A DNA stretch of 64,000 bases from Verrucomicrobiia bacterium (GTDB lineage Bacteria > Verrucomicrobiota > Verrucomicrobiia > Limisphaerales > DASXHY01), in assembly GCA_035629175.1 (NCBI GenBank), contig DASPIL010000062.1:1-64000 (forward strand), given 5' to 3'. Shown here piece after piece: positions 19,066 to 28,886 of the stretch (position 1 is its first letter; the number at the start of each line of letters is the position of its first letter). The notes under the pieces were generated by a model that was given only the letters and a program-made list of their open reading frames with translations, had not been told where the DNA came from and ran no database searches. Position numbers and translations under genes: made by a program.

Positions 19066-21351
19066 ATGAAGCGAAGGTCCAGCCGCAACCGTGAACGGTC
19101 AGTGGCCCGTGCCGGGCGGGCTGCAGACATTCATTCCAAGGCAGGGCTGACCCGCGGACGAAAATGGCTGTTTCGCCTTGTGGCAATTTTCGTGGTGCCC
19201 CTGGTTGTCTTCGGAGCAGCGGAAGTTGTCCTGCGGCTTGTCGGGGCGGGATACGATCATCATTTCTTCAAACGGACAAAGGTTGGTGGACGCGATTTGT
19301 ATGTCGCCAACGAGGATTTTGGCCTCCGATTCTTTCCACGCAGCCAGGCGCGTTTCCCTCCGCCGGTGGTTCTCGATGCCGTCAAACGTCCCGGGACATT
19401 CCGGGTTTTCATTTTTGGAGAGTCCGCAGCGATGGGAGATCCTCGCCCGAATTACGGCGTCGCGAATTATTTCGAAGTGCTATTGGCGGAGCGCTTTCCC
19501 CAGGCAAAATTTGAGATCATCAACACCGGTGTGACTGCGATCAGTTCCCACGCAATCCTGCCCATTGCCCGAGAATGCGCGGGGCACGCCGGCGACCTTT
19601 GGATCATCTATATGGGAAACAATGAGATGGTTGGGCCGTTTGGTGCAGCCACTGTTTTCGGCAGCCGGGCACCGCCCATCTGGATGGTTCGATCGCAACT
19701 GCAACTCCAGCGGCTGCGTTTTTTTCAAGTGGCGACCGACTTGGTGGGGAAGTTTCGAAGCGGGGGCTCGGATGTCGCGGGCTGGCAGGGGATGGAGATG
19801 TTCGCGAAAAACCAAATCGCTCCAGATGATCAAGGCCGCCAACGGGCGTACCGAAATTTCCAGCGGAACCTGGAGGACATCCTCAAAGCGGGAAAGAATT
19901 CCGGCGCCAGAATCCTGCTTTCCACAGTGGCGGTGAATCTCAAAGACTGCGCGCCATTCGGGACACTATCCAGCGGGAACCTGCCTGAGGCGGATCGCAA
20001 GACTTTCGACGAACTCTGCGCGGAGGGAATGACGGCCGAAATACAGGGGCGTTGTGCCGCGGGCATTTCCGCCTTCCAGCGGGCAACTGAAATGTTCCCG
20101 CATTCCGCGGATGCGTCCTATCATCTCGCAACATGCCAGATGCTGGCGACCAATGACCTGGAGGCTCGACACAATTTCCTCAAGGCTGCGGACAACGACA
20201 CCTTGCCGTTCCGTGCTGATTCGCGAATCAACGATGTCATTCGGACTGCGGCCAGGCAGAACGAGGAAAAATCTGTGCTCCTGTGCGACGCCGCCGAAAC
20301 GTTGAATGCGGCGAGCCCGGGAGGAGTTTCTGGGGACGAGTTGTTTTACGAGCATGTCCACCCAAATCCAAATGGCAATTACGCGCTGGCTCTTGCCTGG
20401 GCTGAACGGGTTGAGAGCATGTTGCCGCCGGAACTGAAAGCCGGGGCAAAATCATCCTGGCCTTCGCAGGACGAGTGCGAACAGTGGCTCGGGCTTACGG
20501 ACTGGAATCGTGTCTCGATATTGGAAGACGTTCTCCGGCGCATGGGGCGTCCACCTTTCGTCGGCCGATTCGGCCACTCCAACCAGGTCGCGCGGCTGCA
20601 GGCTGCAATCGCCGTTCGACGCCAGCGTATGACGGACGAGGCAGCGGCGCAGGCGCGGGAGGTGTATGTGGACGCCCTGCGGAGGTCGCCTGAGGATTTT
20701 CGTTTGCATGCGAACTATGCGGAATTTCTCGAGGACCGGCGCGACTGGAAGCCCGCCATTGCCGCGCGGAGAAAAGTCTGCGAGTTGATTCCCGGCTATT
20801 ACTTTCCGCATTACGTCCTGGGTGTGGACTTGAAAGAGGCCGGCGAGCTGGCGGAAGCGCGTGAGGCGCTGCTCCGTTCGATCGCGTTGAAGGCCGATGG
20901 GTGCGACGTCTGGTTGGAACTGGGCACCGTTTCGGCGCGGCAGGGCGAGTGGGAACGGGCACGGCAGGAACTTGAGTCCGCCCGGGGCTTCGATCCCGCG
21001 GAGCCGCGCGCAGCGTTGTTCCTGGGCGAAGTATTGTGGAAACTGGAGCGTCGCGACGAGGCGATGGCCAACTGGCGCGAAGCGATTCAATTAGATCCCA
21101 TGAACTGGCAGCCGCATTATCGTCTGGCCCGCGGCCTGGCGCAGATGAGTGATTTCTCGGGATCCGCCGCGGAGTATCGTGCAGTGCTCGGCCTGAATCC
21201 TGCCAACCTCAAAGCGAAAGTGGAATTCGCAGCCGTTTTGTTGAGCCTCGGGCACCAATTGGAGGCGTTGCAGCAACTGGATGAAACCTTGCGGCTTGAT
21301 CCGACGAACCGGATGGCTCAGGAACTGGCAGGAAAGATCCGGCAACGGTAA
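19066..21351 (+). CDS. Membrane-anchored SGNH-like / TPR protein
   Basis: A 761-residue protein with a charged N-terminus, one membrane segment (about residues 37-60, LVAIFVVPLVVFGAAEVVLRL), then an SGNH/GDSL-like domain: FIFGESAAMGDP (GxS-like block I, about 120), INTGVTAISS (block II) and IYMGNNEMVGPFG (block III, GxNE), plus HPNPNGNYALA as the likely Asp/His block V equivalent. The C-terminal half (about 500-761) is TPR repeats (WLELGTVSARQGEWERARQEL and similar). The SGNH part may de-acylate or modify a cell-surface glycan. The gene is followed 20 bp later by a DUF5989-like microprotein, a pairing I recall from glycan or envelope loci. Confidence 0.82.
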   Translation: MKRRSSRNRERSVARAGRAADIHSKAGLTRGRKWLFRLVAIFVVPLVVFGAAEVVLRLVGAGYDHHFFKRTKVGGRDLYVANEDFGLRFFPRSQARFPPPVVLDAVKRPGTFRVFIFGESAAMGDPRPNYGVANYFEVLLAERFPQAKFEIINTGVTAISSHAILPIARECAGHAGDLWIIYMGNNEMVGPFGAATVFGSRAPPIWMVRSQLQLQRLRFFQVATDLVGKFRSGGSDVAGWQGMEMFAKNQIAPDDQGRQRAYRNFQRNLEDILKAGKNSGARILLSTVAVNLKDCAPFGTLSSGNLPEADRKTFDELCAEGMTAEIQGRCAAGISAFQRATEMFPHSADASYHLATCQMLATNDLEARHNFLKAADNDTLPFRADSRINDVIRTAARQNEEKSVLLCDAAETLNAASPGGVSGDELFYEHVHPNPNGNYALALAWAERVESMLPPELKAGAKSSWPSQDECEQWLGLTDWNRVSILEDVLRRMGRPPFVGRFGHSNQVARLQAAIAVRRQRMTDEAAAQAREVYVDALRRSPEDFRLHANYAEFLEDRRDWKPAIAARRKVCELIPGYYFPHYVLGVDLKEAGELAEAREALLRSIALKADGCDVWLELGTVSARQGEWERARQELESARGFDPAEPRAALFLGEVLWKLERRDEAMANWREAIQLDPMNWQPHYRLARGLAQMSDFSGSAAEYRAVLGLNPANLKAKVEFAAVLLSLGHQLEALQQLDETLRLDPTNRMAQELAGKIRQR

Positions 21352-21371
21352 TTGCATTCTTCACCGAACTT

Positions 21372-21518
21372 ATGTGGGCCTTATTTCGAGAATTTCTTCA
21401 GTTCTGCGCGAGAGAAAAGAAATGGTGGCTGCTTCCGTTTGGGGTCTTGATTTTCCTGATCGCGGTGATTGTCATCTTTTCCACGAGTTCGGGAGTGGTT
21501 TGGTCACTGTACCGGTAG
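21372..21518 (+). CDS. DUF5989-like membrane microprotein (48 residues)
   Basis: ATG at 21372 to TAG at 21516-21518 encodes MWALFREFLQFCAREKKWWL, then one membrane helix (LPFGVLIFLIAVIVIF) and a short polar end (STSSGVVWSLYR). The pattern M-W-FLREF...REKKWWLLP followed by one helix is that of the DUF5989 family (about 50 residues), commonly next to SGNH-type genes. It lies 20 bp after the SGNH-TPR gene, so it is probably co-transcribed. Function is unknown; a small membrane partner for the SGNH protein is a reasonable guess. Confidence 0.8.
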   Translation: MWALFREFLQFCAREKKWWLLPFGVLIFLIAVIVIFSTSSGVVWSLYR

Positions 21519-21615
21519 GTTCGAGCGAGAGCGCCAGCAGCGCGGACGCCGGTGCCATCCCTCAAGCAGCACCCATTCCCGCGGTTGCGTGCCCTTAAAA
21601 CTGCGTCATCCTGGC

Positions 21616-21633
21616 ATATGACGTACGTCACAT
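21616..21633 (+). promoter_or_regulatory. CRP-like palindrome, copy 3
   Basis: ATATGACGTACGTCACAT with a perfect palindromic core GACGTACGTC, 150 bp before the secreted protein gene at 21784. A GTATCG -10-like element lies about 37 bp from its centre. Confidence 0.62.
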
Positions 21634-21783
21634 TGCGCCCAGGCTTCCCGTGGTGAGAGTATCGCCGCAATCACACGCAATTACTCGGACCGGTTCTTCG
21701 ATCGGTCTGCCGCTTAACTGAACAAGCACGTCCACGAAGGTTGGAGGCCGCACCTCCCTAACGTCGGAGAAGAAAAACTCAGC

Positions 21784-23757
21784 ATGAAAACCAAACACGC
21801 AGCTGGAATTTTTGTCGCGATGGCACTCGCGGCGGGCGGCGCTTCCCTTAAAGCCCAGTCCACGAACTTGACCCTCTATCCATTCGACACCGACCAGGTT
21901 TCGGACACAGGTTACGGAACGATTTGGGCAAACTGGTTCGGCGGCATCTTTGGAGGGGTTGCATGGGATAGCTCGGTTGACGCCAGCAACAATCCGAATT
22001 CAGGATCGATGTTGTTGACTCTAAACGCCCTTGGATCCGATCAATACGTTTTATGGGACGGAGCTACTCCCACCTACTTCCCGTTGGATTTAAGCACGTG
22101 GACGAACCTTTCGTTTGATATTCGCTACGACATTAATTCGGCGATTCGAACCAATACCGGGGCGGCGGGCCTCAATGGTTCACTCGGGCCTGGGTCTTTG
22201 GACTTCGGCTTCATGCGCGTTGGATCCCGGGGGCCGAGCTTCAACCAGAATTGGATTCAATACTTTGCCATTTCAGCCACAAACGGCGCCGGCCTGCCCA
22301 ACACGAACTGGACGCGGGTGAATGTGGACCTGCGGCAAGTCCCGCAGAATTTCAGCGATCTGAGCGGCGGCCTGGTGGACATCATATTTGGTTTGGACAA
22401 CGGGGCTTGGGGCAACAATTCGTTGGTGGGACCCCAAACCATCTGGATCGATAATATTCAACTCAACGGTGTGATTGCGACTCCTCCGCCACCCAGGTTG
22501 ACCATCGAGAAGGCTGTCCCGGCCCTTCGATTATTCGGAGGTTCAGGGCAATTCGGCAGGTCTCAACTCCAGGTGGTTGGGGGGAACGAAAGCTGGGTCG
22601 GCGGTGCCTTTCCCGTGACGTATTCGTTCACTGTGCTGGACAACGCCACGTCGCCCGGCGGGCTGGATTATCATATCCATTTCATCCAAGGCAGCTATGG
22701 GTATTCCGGGGCCGATTACACGCAACCCAACGTCCTCTGGCTGCAAATCATCAGCGGCAGCGGAACCAACACCGCGGCCGTTGCAAACGTCTCATGGAAA
22801 ACGAACGCGCCTTCCACCAATCCAGACCAGACCGCAAGCGGAGCCGTTGCCCTGAGAATTACGAATTCGGTTCTGGCCGGGACGTGGACACTGACATTCA
22901 ACAGCAATACAAACGGCACCCTGACGGCCCCGGGTTCTGCTCCAGTTCCATTCAGCCTCGCACTGACCGAAGAAGACGTTGTGACGTACTTTGGCAATCC
23001 ACTGGAAGTGCGGTTCGGAATGCAGAACTATGGAAATCCAGCGAACGGCGGCATCCCGCACGATTGGGCAGCAATCTCCGTTTCAGGGACTGCCGGGATT
23101 CAGATCAACGAGGATTACACCAAACAGGGAGTCAGCCAGCTTGATCCCGCAGTCTGGGATCTCACGCACAGCGACGGTCTGGATCTGATCAATCTGGTGT
23201 CCACCAACGCCGCTTACTGGGTGAAATGGACTTTGCCCGACAGCGGTTTCACCCTTGTCGGCGGCGCCTCTCTCTTGGATCGAACGAATTGGAATAATCT
23301 TCCGAATGTCACTCCGATTTCACAGGGCGGCGTTCGATGGGCGCTCGTTCCCCGTGAGTCCCTTCCGTCTGCGAGCTCCAGTTTCTTCGGCTTGATTAAG
23401 CGCCCCTTCACTCAACTGCAGGTCCTCCTTCCCGGAGAAACCAATGCGCCGAACACGGCGACCGGAAAAGTCGGCACGCCTGATCCTGTGGCCCTGAGTG
23501 CGGGTGGTATCATGGACGTGACCATCAATGCAGTCGATCCGACGTTCCATATCGTCACAGCGGCGCCAGGTAACACAATCGCGCTTACCACCACGGACAA
23601 CACTGCCGCGCTGCCTGCTCCCGCGGCGTTGGTGAACGGAACGGTCACCCAGCAGATTTTCTTTGGGAGCCCGGGCACTTTCACGGTTACGGCAACGAAT
23701 GTATCCAATGTCTCCATCCCGAACGCAACCAGTTCGCCGGTGACGGTGGATTTCTAA
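21784..23757 (+). CDS. Secreted protein, unknown function, with carbohydrate-binding-like N-terminus
   Basis: A 657-residue exported protein. Signal peptide MKTKHAAGIFVAMALAAGG (cleavage near LKA-QS). Residues about 30-225 form a beta-sandwich-like module resembling galactose-binding domains: FDTDQVSDTGYGTIWANWFG, DLSTWTNLSFDIRYD, TIWIDNIQLNG. The C-terminal two thirds contain several Ig-like strands without catalytic motifs. It follows palindrome copy 3 and precedes an intergenic region with copy 4. I cannot assign a function. Confidence 0.75.
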   Translation: MKTKHAAGIFVAMALAAGGASLKAQSTNLTLYPFDTDQVSDTGYGTIWANWFGGIFGGVAWDSSVDASNNPNSGSMLLTLNALGSDQYVLWDGATPTYFPLDLSTWTNLSFDIRYDINSAIRTNTGAAGLNGSLGPGSLDFGFMRVGSRGPSFNQNWIQYFAISATNGAGLPNTNWTRVNVDLRQVPQNFSDLSGGLVDIIFGLDNGAWGNNSLVGPQTIWIDNIQLNGVIATPPPPRLTIEKAVPALRLFGGSGQFGRSQLQVVGGNESWVGGAFPVTYSFTVLDNATSPGGLDYHIHFIQGSYGYSGADYTQPNVLWLQIISGSGTNTAAVANVSWKTNAPSTNPDQTASGAVALRITNSVLAGTWTLTFNSNTNGTLTAPGSAPVPFSLALTEEDVVTYFGNPLEVRFGMQNYGNPANGGIPHDWAAISVSGTAGIQINEDYTKQGVSQLDPAVWDLTHSDGLDLINLVSTNAAYWVKWTLPDSGFTLVGGASLLDRTNWNNLPNVTPISQGGVRWALVPRESLPSASSSFFGLIKRPFTQLQVLLPGETNAPNTATGKVGTPDPVALSAGGIMDVTINAVDPTFHIVTAAPGNTIALTTTDNTAALPAPAALVNGTVTQQIFFGSPGTFTVTATNVSNVSIPNATSSPVTVDF

Positions 23758-24137
23758 ATTCAACGGCTGAAACTTTTTTCGGACCCCCGTTCGATCGGTT
23801 GGAAGAGGGAGCGGAGCGGCGGCTCACCAGCAGAGCCCCGCTCCGTTCCGCTTGAGAATCCACCCAACTTTCTCGAACTTCAGCTCACTCGATGTCAAAT
23901 CCAGCCGGTATTGTTGCCGTAACTGTATATCACTCTCTTACCCGCCGCTGCGTCCAGCCCTCTCCAGATATGTGACGAATGTCGCATTGCTTTGGAACCT
24001 CGTTTTCGTGTGATACTGCGCGTTGTTCCGGCGCAGAATGAAAGAGGCGCAGGGAGCAGAGCAGTTTTTGGATCCACTAGATACGATTTGTCAGCGCAGC
24101 CGCGTTGGATATATCCGCGCGCTAAACTAAAAATACA
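23758..24137. other. Intergenic region with an imperfect hairpin and a CRP-like site
   Basis: 380 bp. Near its start an imperfect GC hairpin (GGGAGCGGAGCGG paired with CCCCGCTCCGTTCC, about 23808-23850) may end transcription, but it has no clear T-tract. The palindrome at 23970 and a GATACT -10-like box at 24012-24017 suggest the promoter of the oxidoreductase gene. No gene seen. Confidence 0.5.
23970..23987 (+). promoter_or_regulatory. CRP-like palindrome, copy 4
   Basis: ATGTGACGAATGTCGCAT (TGTGA-N6-TCGCA), 150 bp before the Gfo/Idh/MocA gene; GATACT about 36 bp downstream of its centre. Confidence 0.6.
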
Positions 24138-25553
24138 ATGCAACAGAAACGTCGCGTCACATCAAACCCTTCGCTCTCCCTTAGCCGCCGCAAGTTCCTG
24201 AAGTCGGCTGGGGCCGCAATCATCCTCCCAACCATTCTGCCAGGCAGTGTTCTCGGCCGCGGCGGAGTCGCGCCGTCCGGCAGGATCAACATGGGAGTCG
24301 TCGGCTTTGGCGCCCAGGGAAACGCCAATGCGGGATCATTCCTGGGCAATCCCGACTGCCGAATCGTCGCTGTCTGCGACGTGGATAAAAATCATTTGGG
24401 TAATGGCGTGGCGGCAGTCAACAAACACTACGAGAACAGCGATTGCGCCTCCTATTCCGATTACCGCGAAATGCTGGCGCGGCCCGACCTCGATGCGATC
24501 ATGATCGCCACGCCCGACCATTGGCATGCGATGGTCGCCGTCGATGCTGCCAAGCAAGGTCTGGACATCTATGGTGAAAAGCCGCTCGCCCGCACCGTGG
24601 CCGAACAGCAGGCGATCGTCAAAGCGGTTCAGGCGAACAAGGTCATCTGGCAGACCGGCTCGTGGCAGCGGTCGCAATTGTCGTTCCGGAAAGCTGCTGA
24701 AATTGTTCGCAATGGTTTGATTGGCGAGGTCACCCGCATCGAGGTTGGCCTTCCCGGTGGGCACAGTGACAGCGGTGCGTCCCGGCGCTTGCGCGAGGAA
24801 CTCAGGGCGCTCCCCGGCGGAGTTACCAATCTCTCCCGCGTCACTCCCGACACCGAGTCGTGGAAAGTCGCCGTGGGCACGCCGCCGCCGGAACTCGACT
24901 ACGAAATGTGGATTGGACCCTCTCAAATGGAACCCTACATCGCGGCGCGCATCCACTGGAACTGGCGCTGGAATTACAACACGGGCGGCGGACAGCTGCT
25001 GGACTGGATCAGCCATCATTGCGATATCGCCCACTGGGGCATGGACTGGGACAACAGCGGCCCGTTGGAGGTCGAAGGGCAGGGGGAATTTCCTCCCAAA
25101 GATGCGATCTTCAATACGTCTCCGAGATATCGCGTTGAATTGAAGTATCCCAAGAATGTTACGATGGTGATCGCGGGCGGCCATCGCGATATTCGAATGG
25201 GCACGAAATGGATCGGAACGGACGGTTGGGTGTGGGTCGATCGCGGCGGTTTCGACGCATCAAATCCCGAGTGGGCGAAGGGCTGGGTGTTGCCGGACGA
25301 GTTGCGCAAGGTCAAGCTTTATGAATCGCGCAATCATTACCGCAATTTTCTCGACTGCATCAAGTCCCGCCAGCCGACCATCACCCCCGTTGAAACCGCC
25401 CATCACTCTGCTGTGCCCGGGCATCTCGGATTGATCTCTATGATGACGGGGCGAAAGATCCGCTGGGACGTCAAAACAGAAACGATTCAGGACGACGCAG
25501 AAGCCAGCAAGCTCCTCACCCGCGGCTATCGCGGGCCGTGGAAACTTTCATGA
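24138..25553 (+). CDS. Tat-exported Gfo/Idh/MocA-family oxidoreductase
   Basis: A 471-residue NAD(P)-dependent oxidoreductase carrying a Tat-type signal (LSRRKFLKSAGAAIILPTIL, residues about 14-33). The Rossmann fold begins with INMGVVGFGAQGNANAGSF, VAVCDVDKNHLGNG follows, and the family signature EKPLARTVAEQQAIV is at about 150. The C-terminal domain carries the GGGQLLDWISHHCDIAHWGM segment with the catalytic-region His. Exported members act on sugars or sugar acids; the substrate is unknown. The stop overlaps by 6 bp the end of the convergent kinase gene. A CRP-like site lies upstream. Confidence 0.93.
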   Translation: MQQKRRVTSNPSLSLSRRKFLKSAGAAIILPTILPGSVLGRGGVAPSGRINMGVVGFGAQGNANAGSFLGNPDCRIVAVCDVDKNHLGNGVAAVNKHYENSDCASYSDYREMLARPDLDAIMIATPDHWHAMVAVDAAKQGLDIYGEKPLARTVAEQQAIVKAVQANKVIWQTGSWQRSQLSFRKAAEIVRNGLIGEVTRIEVGLPGGHSDSGASRRLREELRALPGGVTNLSRVTPDTESWKVAVGTPPPELDYEMWIGPSQMEPYIAARIHWNWRWNYNTGGGQLLDWISHHCDIAHWGMDWDNSGPLEVEGQGEFPPKDAIFNTSPRYRVELKYPKNVTMVIAGGHRDIRMGTKWIGTDGWVWVDRGGFDASNPEWAKGWVLPDELRKVKLYESRNHYRNFLDCIKSRQPTITPVETAHHSAVPGHLGLISMMTGRKIRWDVKTETIQDDAEASKLLTRGYRGPWKLS

Positions 25554-28500
25554 TGTGATTGATGTAAGCGGAGCAGGGGAGACGCCGCACGCATCGGTGC
25601 GTTCCGGCGGGCTAACGGGAACAATGGGTAAATCGAGCATGAACGTGGCGCCTTTTCCCGGCCCTTCGCTGCTGCAATGAAGCACCGCGCCCATCTCTTT
25701 TGCTGCCAAAGCACCGCTGTGAAGGCCGAATCCGTGGCCGTTTTTGCGAGTGGTGAAACCGTGGCGGAAGATCAACGCCAGGTTCTCCGCAGGAATCCCG
25801 ACGCCGTTGTCCACGACCGTGATGTGCAGACGCTGCCCTGCATGCATGACCCGCACACGGATTTCTTTATTATCAGAGGCTGAGTCATTGCACGCGTGTT
25901 TTGCGTTTCGAATGAGGTTCAGGAGGATTTGCATCACCTTGTGGCGGTCGACCGTGATCTCCGGCAACGGCCGGTGATAGTCGCGAATGAGCGATATACC
26001 GTGATGTTCCAGGGATGCTTCATTCATCCGGAGAGCGTCTTCCACTAGGTCAATCACGTTTTCACGCGTCGTCACTCCCGCCACGCGCGCGTAACTCTGC
26101 TGCATGGCGACGATCTGCTTGATGTGATCGATGTGTTTGGTCAGCGACTTCAGCTCGTCGATTGCGCCCTCCTGGTCGCGGGCAAGATGTTTCGCGAGAC
26201 TGCTTAGGTAGGCTGGAAGCTGTTGTCCTTTCGGGTTCGAATTGAAGAACGATCCCAGGTCAGGCTCGTGCTTTTTCAGCAACTCGGCAACCTGTCCGAC
26301 GTAGCTGACCCTCGACTTTCGAACAAGCTCCGTCAGAATGGTTGTTGAGACATTGACGCTGTTCAGGACATTCCCGACGTTGTGCAGGACGCCGGTGGCG
26401 ACTTCAGCCATGCCGGCAAGTCGTGAGGCATCCAGCAGTTTCCGGTGGACGCGCTCGACTTCGGTCTGGATCTGTTTGCGCTCTTCAATTTCCTTTTCGA
26501 GCAGGCCGGTTTTGACACGGAGTTCAGATGTGCGATGGCGCACCTCCGCTTCAAGCACCTCCTGCCTGCGTTTCATCACTCGAACGCGCCAGGAATAGGT
26601 GCCGGCCAGCGTCGTCGCGCATGCCACGGTGCAAAGGACATAAAACCAGGTTGTTTGATAAACGAACGGGAGGAATTCGACCTCAAAGTGATCAGGTGTT
26701 CCGCCTGTTCCATCTCCTCCGAAGGCTTCCACGCGAAACGTGTAGCGGCCCGGTTTCAGGTTCGTAAAGAACGCGGAGCGCCGCGTGCCGGCTTGTTCCC
26801 AATTTGATTGATAGCCTTCCAGCTGATACCGGAACTGCAGTTTCTGCGGTGTGACAAACGTGGGCGCCGTGAATTGGACCTCCAGCTCGCCGCGCCCCGG
26901 CGGCACTGTGAATTTCCGTGTGTGCTGATATTCCACACCGTTGGCACGCACCATTTCAACTCGAACCGGCGGAACGCTCGCCCCGGCCGCGATCCGGTCC
27001 GGATCCACCATGATCAAACCTCCCGGACTGGGGAACCAGATCCGTCCATCACTCGTCATGCAGGCGGAGTATTCGGTTTCGCGAGTGTCAGTGGTTTTAA
27101 CCGATTCGGGACCGTCGTAAGGCACACATTCCACTTCGCCGGTCTCTTCAAGTTTGTTTTTGCGGACTGAGAATATTCCCTGGTTGGATTGAACCCAGAG
27201 CCGGTCATGCCTGTCCGCCACAAACGAGCGAATGAAGTTGTCGAGCAGGCCGTCTTCGCGTGTCCAGCTGCGCACCTGGGTCCCTTTAACGCGCGCCAGA
27301 CCTCCTGCTGTTCCCGCCCAAATAGCGCCCTGGTTGTCCTCCCAAAGCCAGGTGACGGTGTCCGATGGCAGCCCTTGTGCCCTTCCAACGTGCTCGTAAT
27401 TCCCGTCCTTGACTCGGAACATTCCATTCACGGTGGAAACGAGGATCGATCCGTCTCGCGCGCATCCGAGATTATTGATCCAGTCAAAGGGCGGTTTCGC
27501 GTTGTTCCCGAAATCGTATGCCTGGGTTCCATTCGGAGTTACGCGGACGAGTTCGTTGTGAAACGAAGCGATGACGCCCTGGGCGTCTTCAGTTAAGGCC
27601 GTTCCCCACTCACCGTGCCAGGTGTGTCTTGCGATCACTTTCCGATCTCGAAATATTTCGACCTCCCGGTTTGCATTGAGCAGATACACATCACCGTCGC
27701 GCGCTTCGAGCACCCTTTTAATCCATGTGCTCGACAATCCCGATTCCCCCGAATAGGTCTCGATTTTCGATCCTTCGTAATGCGCGATTCCCGCGCTGGT
27801 CCCTGCCCAAAGTCCTCCCCGGGCTGAGGGATAAAGTGCGAGGCTCCACGCTTTCCAGAGACCTTCCTTCGCTGAAAACAATGGCAGTTTCGCATCGGAA
27901 AGAAGAGTCACTCCCGTGCGACCACCCACCCAGAGATTCCCGTCCTGGTCCTCGAATAGCGCAGTGACGTAATCATCCGCCAACCCGTCGGTCTGCCGAA
28001 GGGATGTCGAAACACCATTCACGAAACGATGAAGGCCGTCAGTTGTGCCGACCCAAAGGACTCCTTTCGAATCCCATAGCAGCTTCGTGATTGCGGCGCC
28101 CAGCCATTTGTCAGAAATGGGTCGAAAGGATGCATCGAAGGTATGAAGGCGGCCGTCTGGCGATCCGATCCAGATTTGGCCCGACGCATCCTCGGTAATA
28201 GCCCGCGCCGACTGCTCATTCGTCGTTCCCTGGAGACCGAGCCCCGGTTGTTGGCTGTTCCACCAATAGAGGCCGCCACCGTGACTTCCGAGCCAGACGC
28301 GTTTGCTCGAGTCCTCGAAGATGGAACCGCACTCGGTGATATTGGTGAATGCCGATACATCGCCGCCTCTTTTCCAGCGATACGCACCCAGGGTCGCCCC
28401 AATCCAGAGCGCGCCGTCGCTTGTCTCTAAAAGATCCCTGACGTTCATTCGAGGATCAATCCACGTTTCGTTCGTGAACGCCTCAAATCCCGTGTCGGGA

Positions 28501-28886
28501 CGGTAGTATGCGAGGGTGCCGTTGCGGATCCCGAGCCACAACCCGTCATCCGCGGAACAGGCCAGTGCGGAGATTTCGGAATACTGGAAGTCCCGCGTCA
28601 TGGGCAACGCGAGGAGTTTGAACTCCAGGCCGTCGTATCGGATCAATCCTTTGCGCGTCCCCATCCATATGAAACCGTCGCGCGTCTGCTTGATCGAACT
28701 GATTTCGTAACTGGGAAAACCGCTTTGCGCCGTCCAGGCGCGGCAGATGTACTGGGAGAGGCTTTGATCGGGCGAGAGCGCGAGCGCGGAGAAATGGAGG
28801 ATCAACTGGATTGCGGTCGATATGACCGTCCAGTGGACGCGGCAACGCGTGCAATGAACGCGCGCAGACCTGAGGAACCAATTCAT
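25548..28886 (-). CDS. Beta-propeller (Reg_prop / Y_Y_Y) sensor histidine kinase
   Basis: A protein of about 1112 residues with the hybrid-sensor layout used for glycan sensing. It has a membrane segment near the N-terminus and then two seven-bladed propellers made of Reg_prop repeats (TRDGFIWMGTRKGLIRYDG, DASGQIWIGSPDGRLHTF, DNQGAIWAGTAGGLARV). A Y_Y_Y domain follows (LQFRYQLEGYQSNWEQ, LKPGRYTFRVEAFGGDG), then a second membrane helix, a coiled coil, a HisKA-like region with GVLHNVGNVLNSV and a HATPase domain (NLIRNAKHA, DNGVGIP, GFGLHSG). No receiver or AraC output domain is fused, so it is a kinase only and needs a separate regulator. It is convergent with the oxidoreductase gene. The ATG at 28886 is chosen over 28901 without strong evidence. 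Confidence 0.9.
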   Translation of the reverse strand: MNWFLRSARVHCTRCRVHWTVISTAIQLILHFSALALSPDQSLSQYICRAWTAQSGFPSYEISSIKQTRDGFIWMGTRKGLIRYDGLEFKLLALPMTRDFQYSEISALACSADDGLWLGIRNGTLAYYRPDTGFEAFTNETWIDPRMNVRDLLETSDGALWIGATLGAYRWKRGGDVSAFTNITECGSIFEDSSKRVWLGSHGGGLYWWNSQQPGLGLQGTTNEQSARAITEDASGQIWIGSPDGRLHTFDASFRPISDKWLGAAITKLLWDSKGVLWVGTTDGLHRFVNGVSTSLRQTDGLADDYVTALFEDQDGNLWVGGRTGVTLLSDAKLPLFSAKEGLWKAWSLALYPSARGGLWAGTSAGIAHYEGSKIETYSGESGLSSTWIKRVLEARDGDVYLLNANREVEIFRDRKVIARHTWHGEWGTALTEDAQGVIASFHNELVRVTPNGTQAYDFGNNAKPPFDWINNLGCARDGSILVSTVNGMFRVKDGNYEHVGRAQGLPSDTVTWLWEDNQGAIWAGTAGGLARVKGTQVRSWTREDGLLDNFIRSFVADRHDRLWVQSNQGIFSVRKNKLEETGEVECVPYDGPESVKTTDTRETEYSACMTSDGRIWFPSPGGLIMVDPDRIAAGASVPPVRVEMVRANGVEYQHTRKFTVPPGRGELEVQFTAPTFVTPQKLQFRYQLEGYQSNWEQAGTRRSAFFTNLKPGRYTFRVEAFGGDGTGGTPDHFEVEFLPFVYQTTWFYVLCTVACATTLAGTYSWRVRVMKRRQEVLEAEVRHRTSELRVKTGLLEKEIEERKQIQTEVERVHRKLLDASRLAGMAEVATGVLHNVGNVLNSVNVSTTILTELVRKSRVSYVGQVAELLKKHEPDLGSFFNSNPKGQQLPAYLSSLAKHLARDQEGAIDELKSLTKHIDHIKQIVAMQQSYARVAGVTTRENVIDLVEDALRMNEASLEHHGISLIRDYHRPLPEITVDRHKVMQILLNLIRNAKHACNDSASDNKEIRVRVMHAGQRLHITVVDNGVGIPAENLALIFRHGFTTRKNGHGFGLHSGALAAKEMGAVLHCSSEGPGKGATFMLDLPIVPVSPPERTDACGVSPAPLTSITS

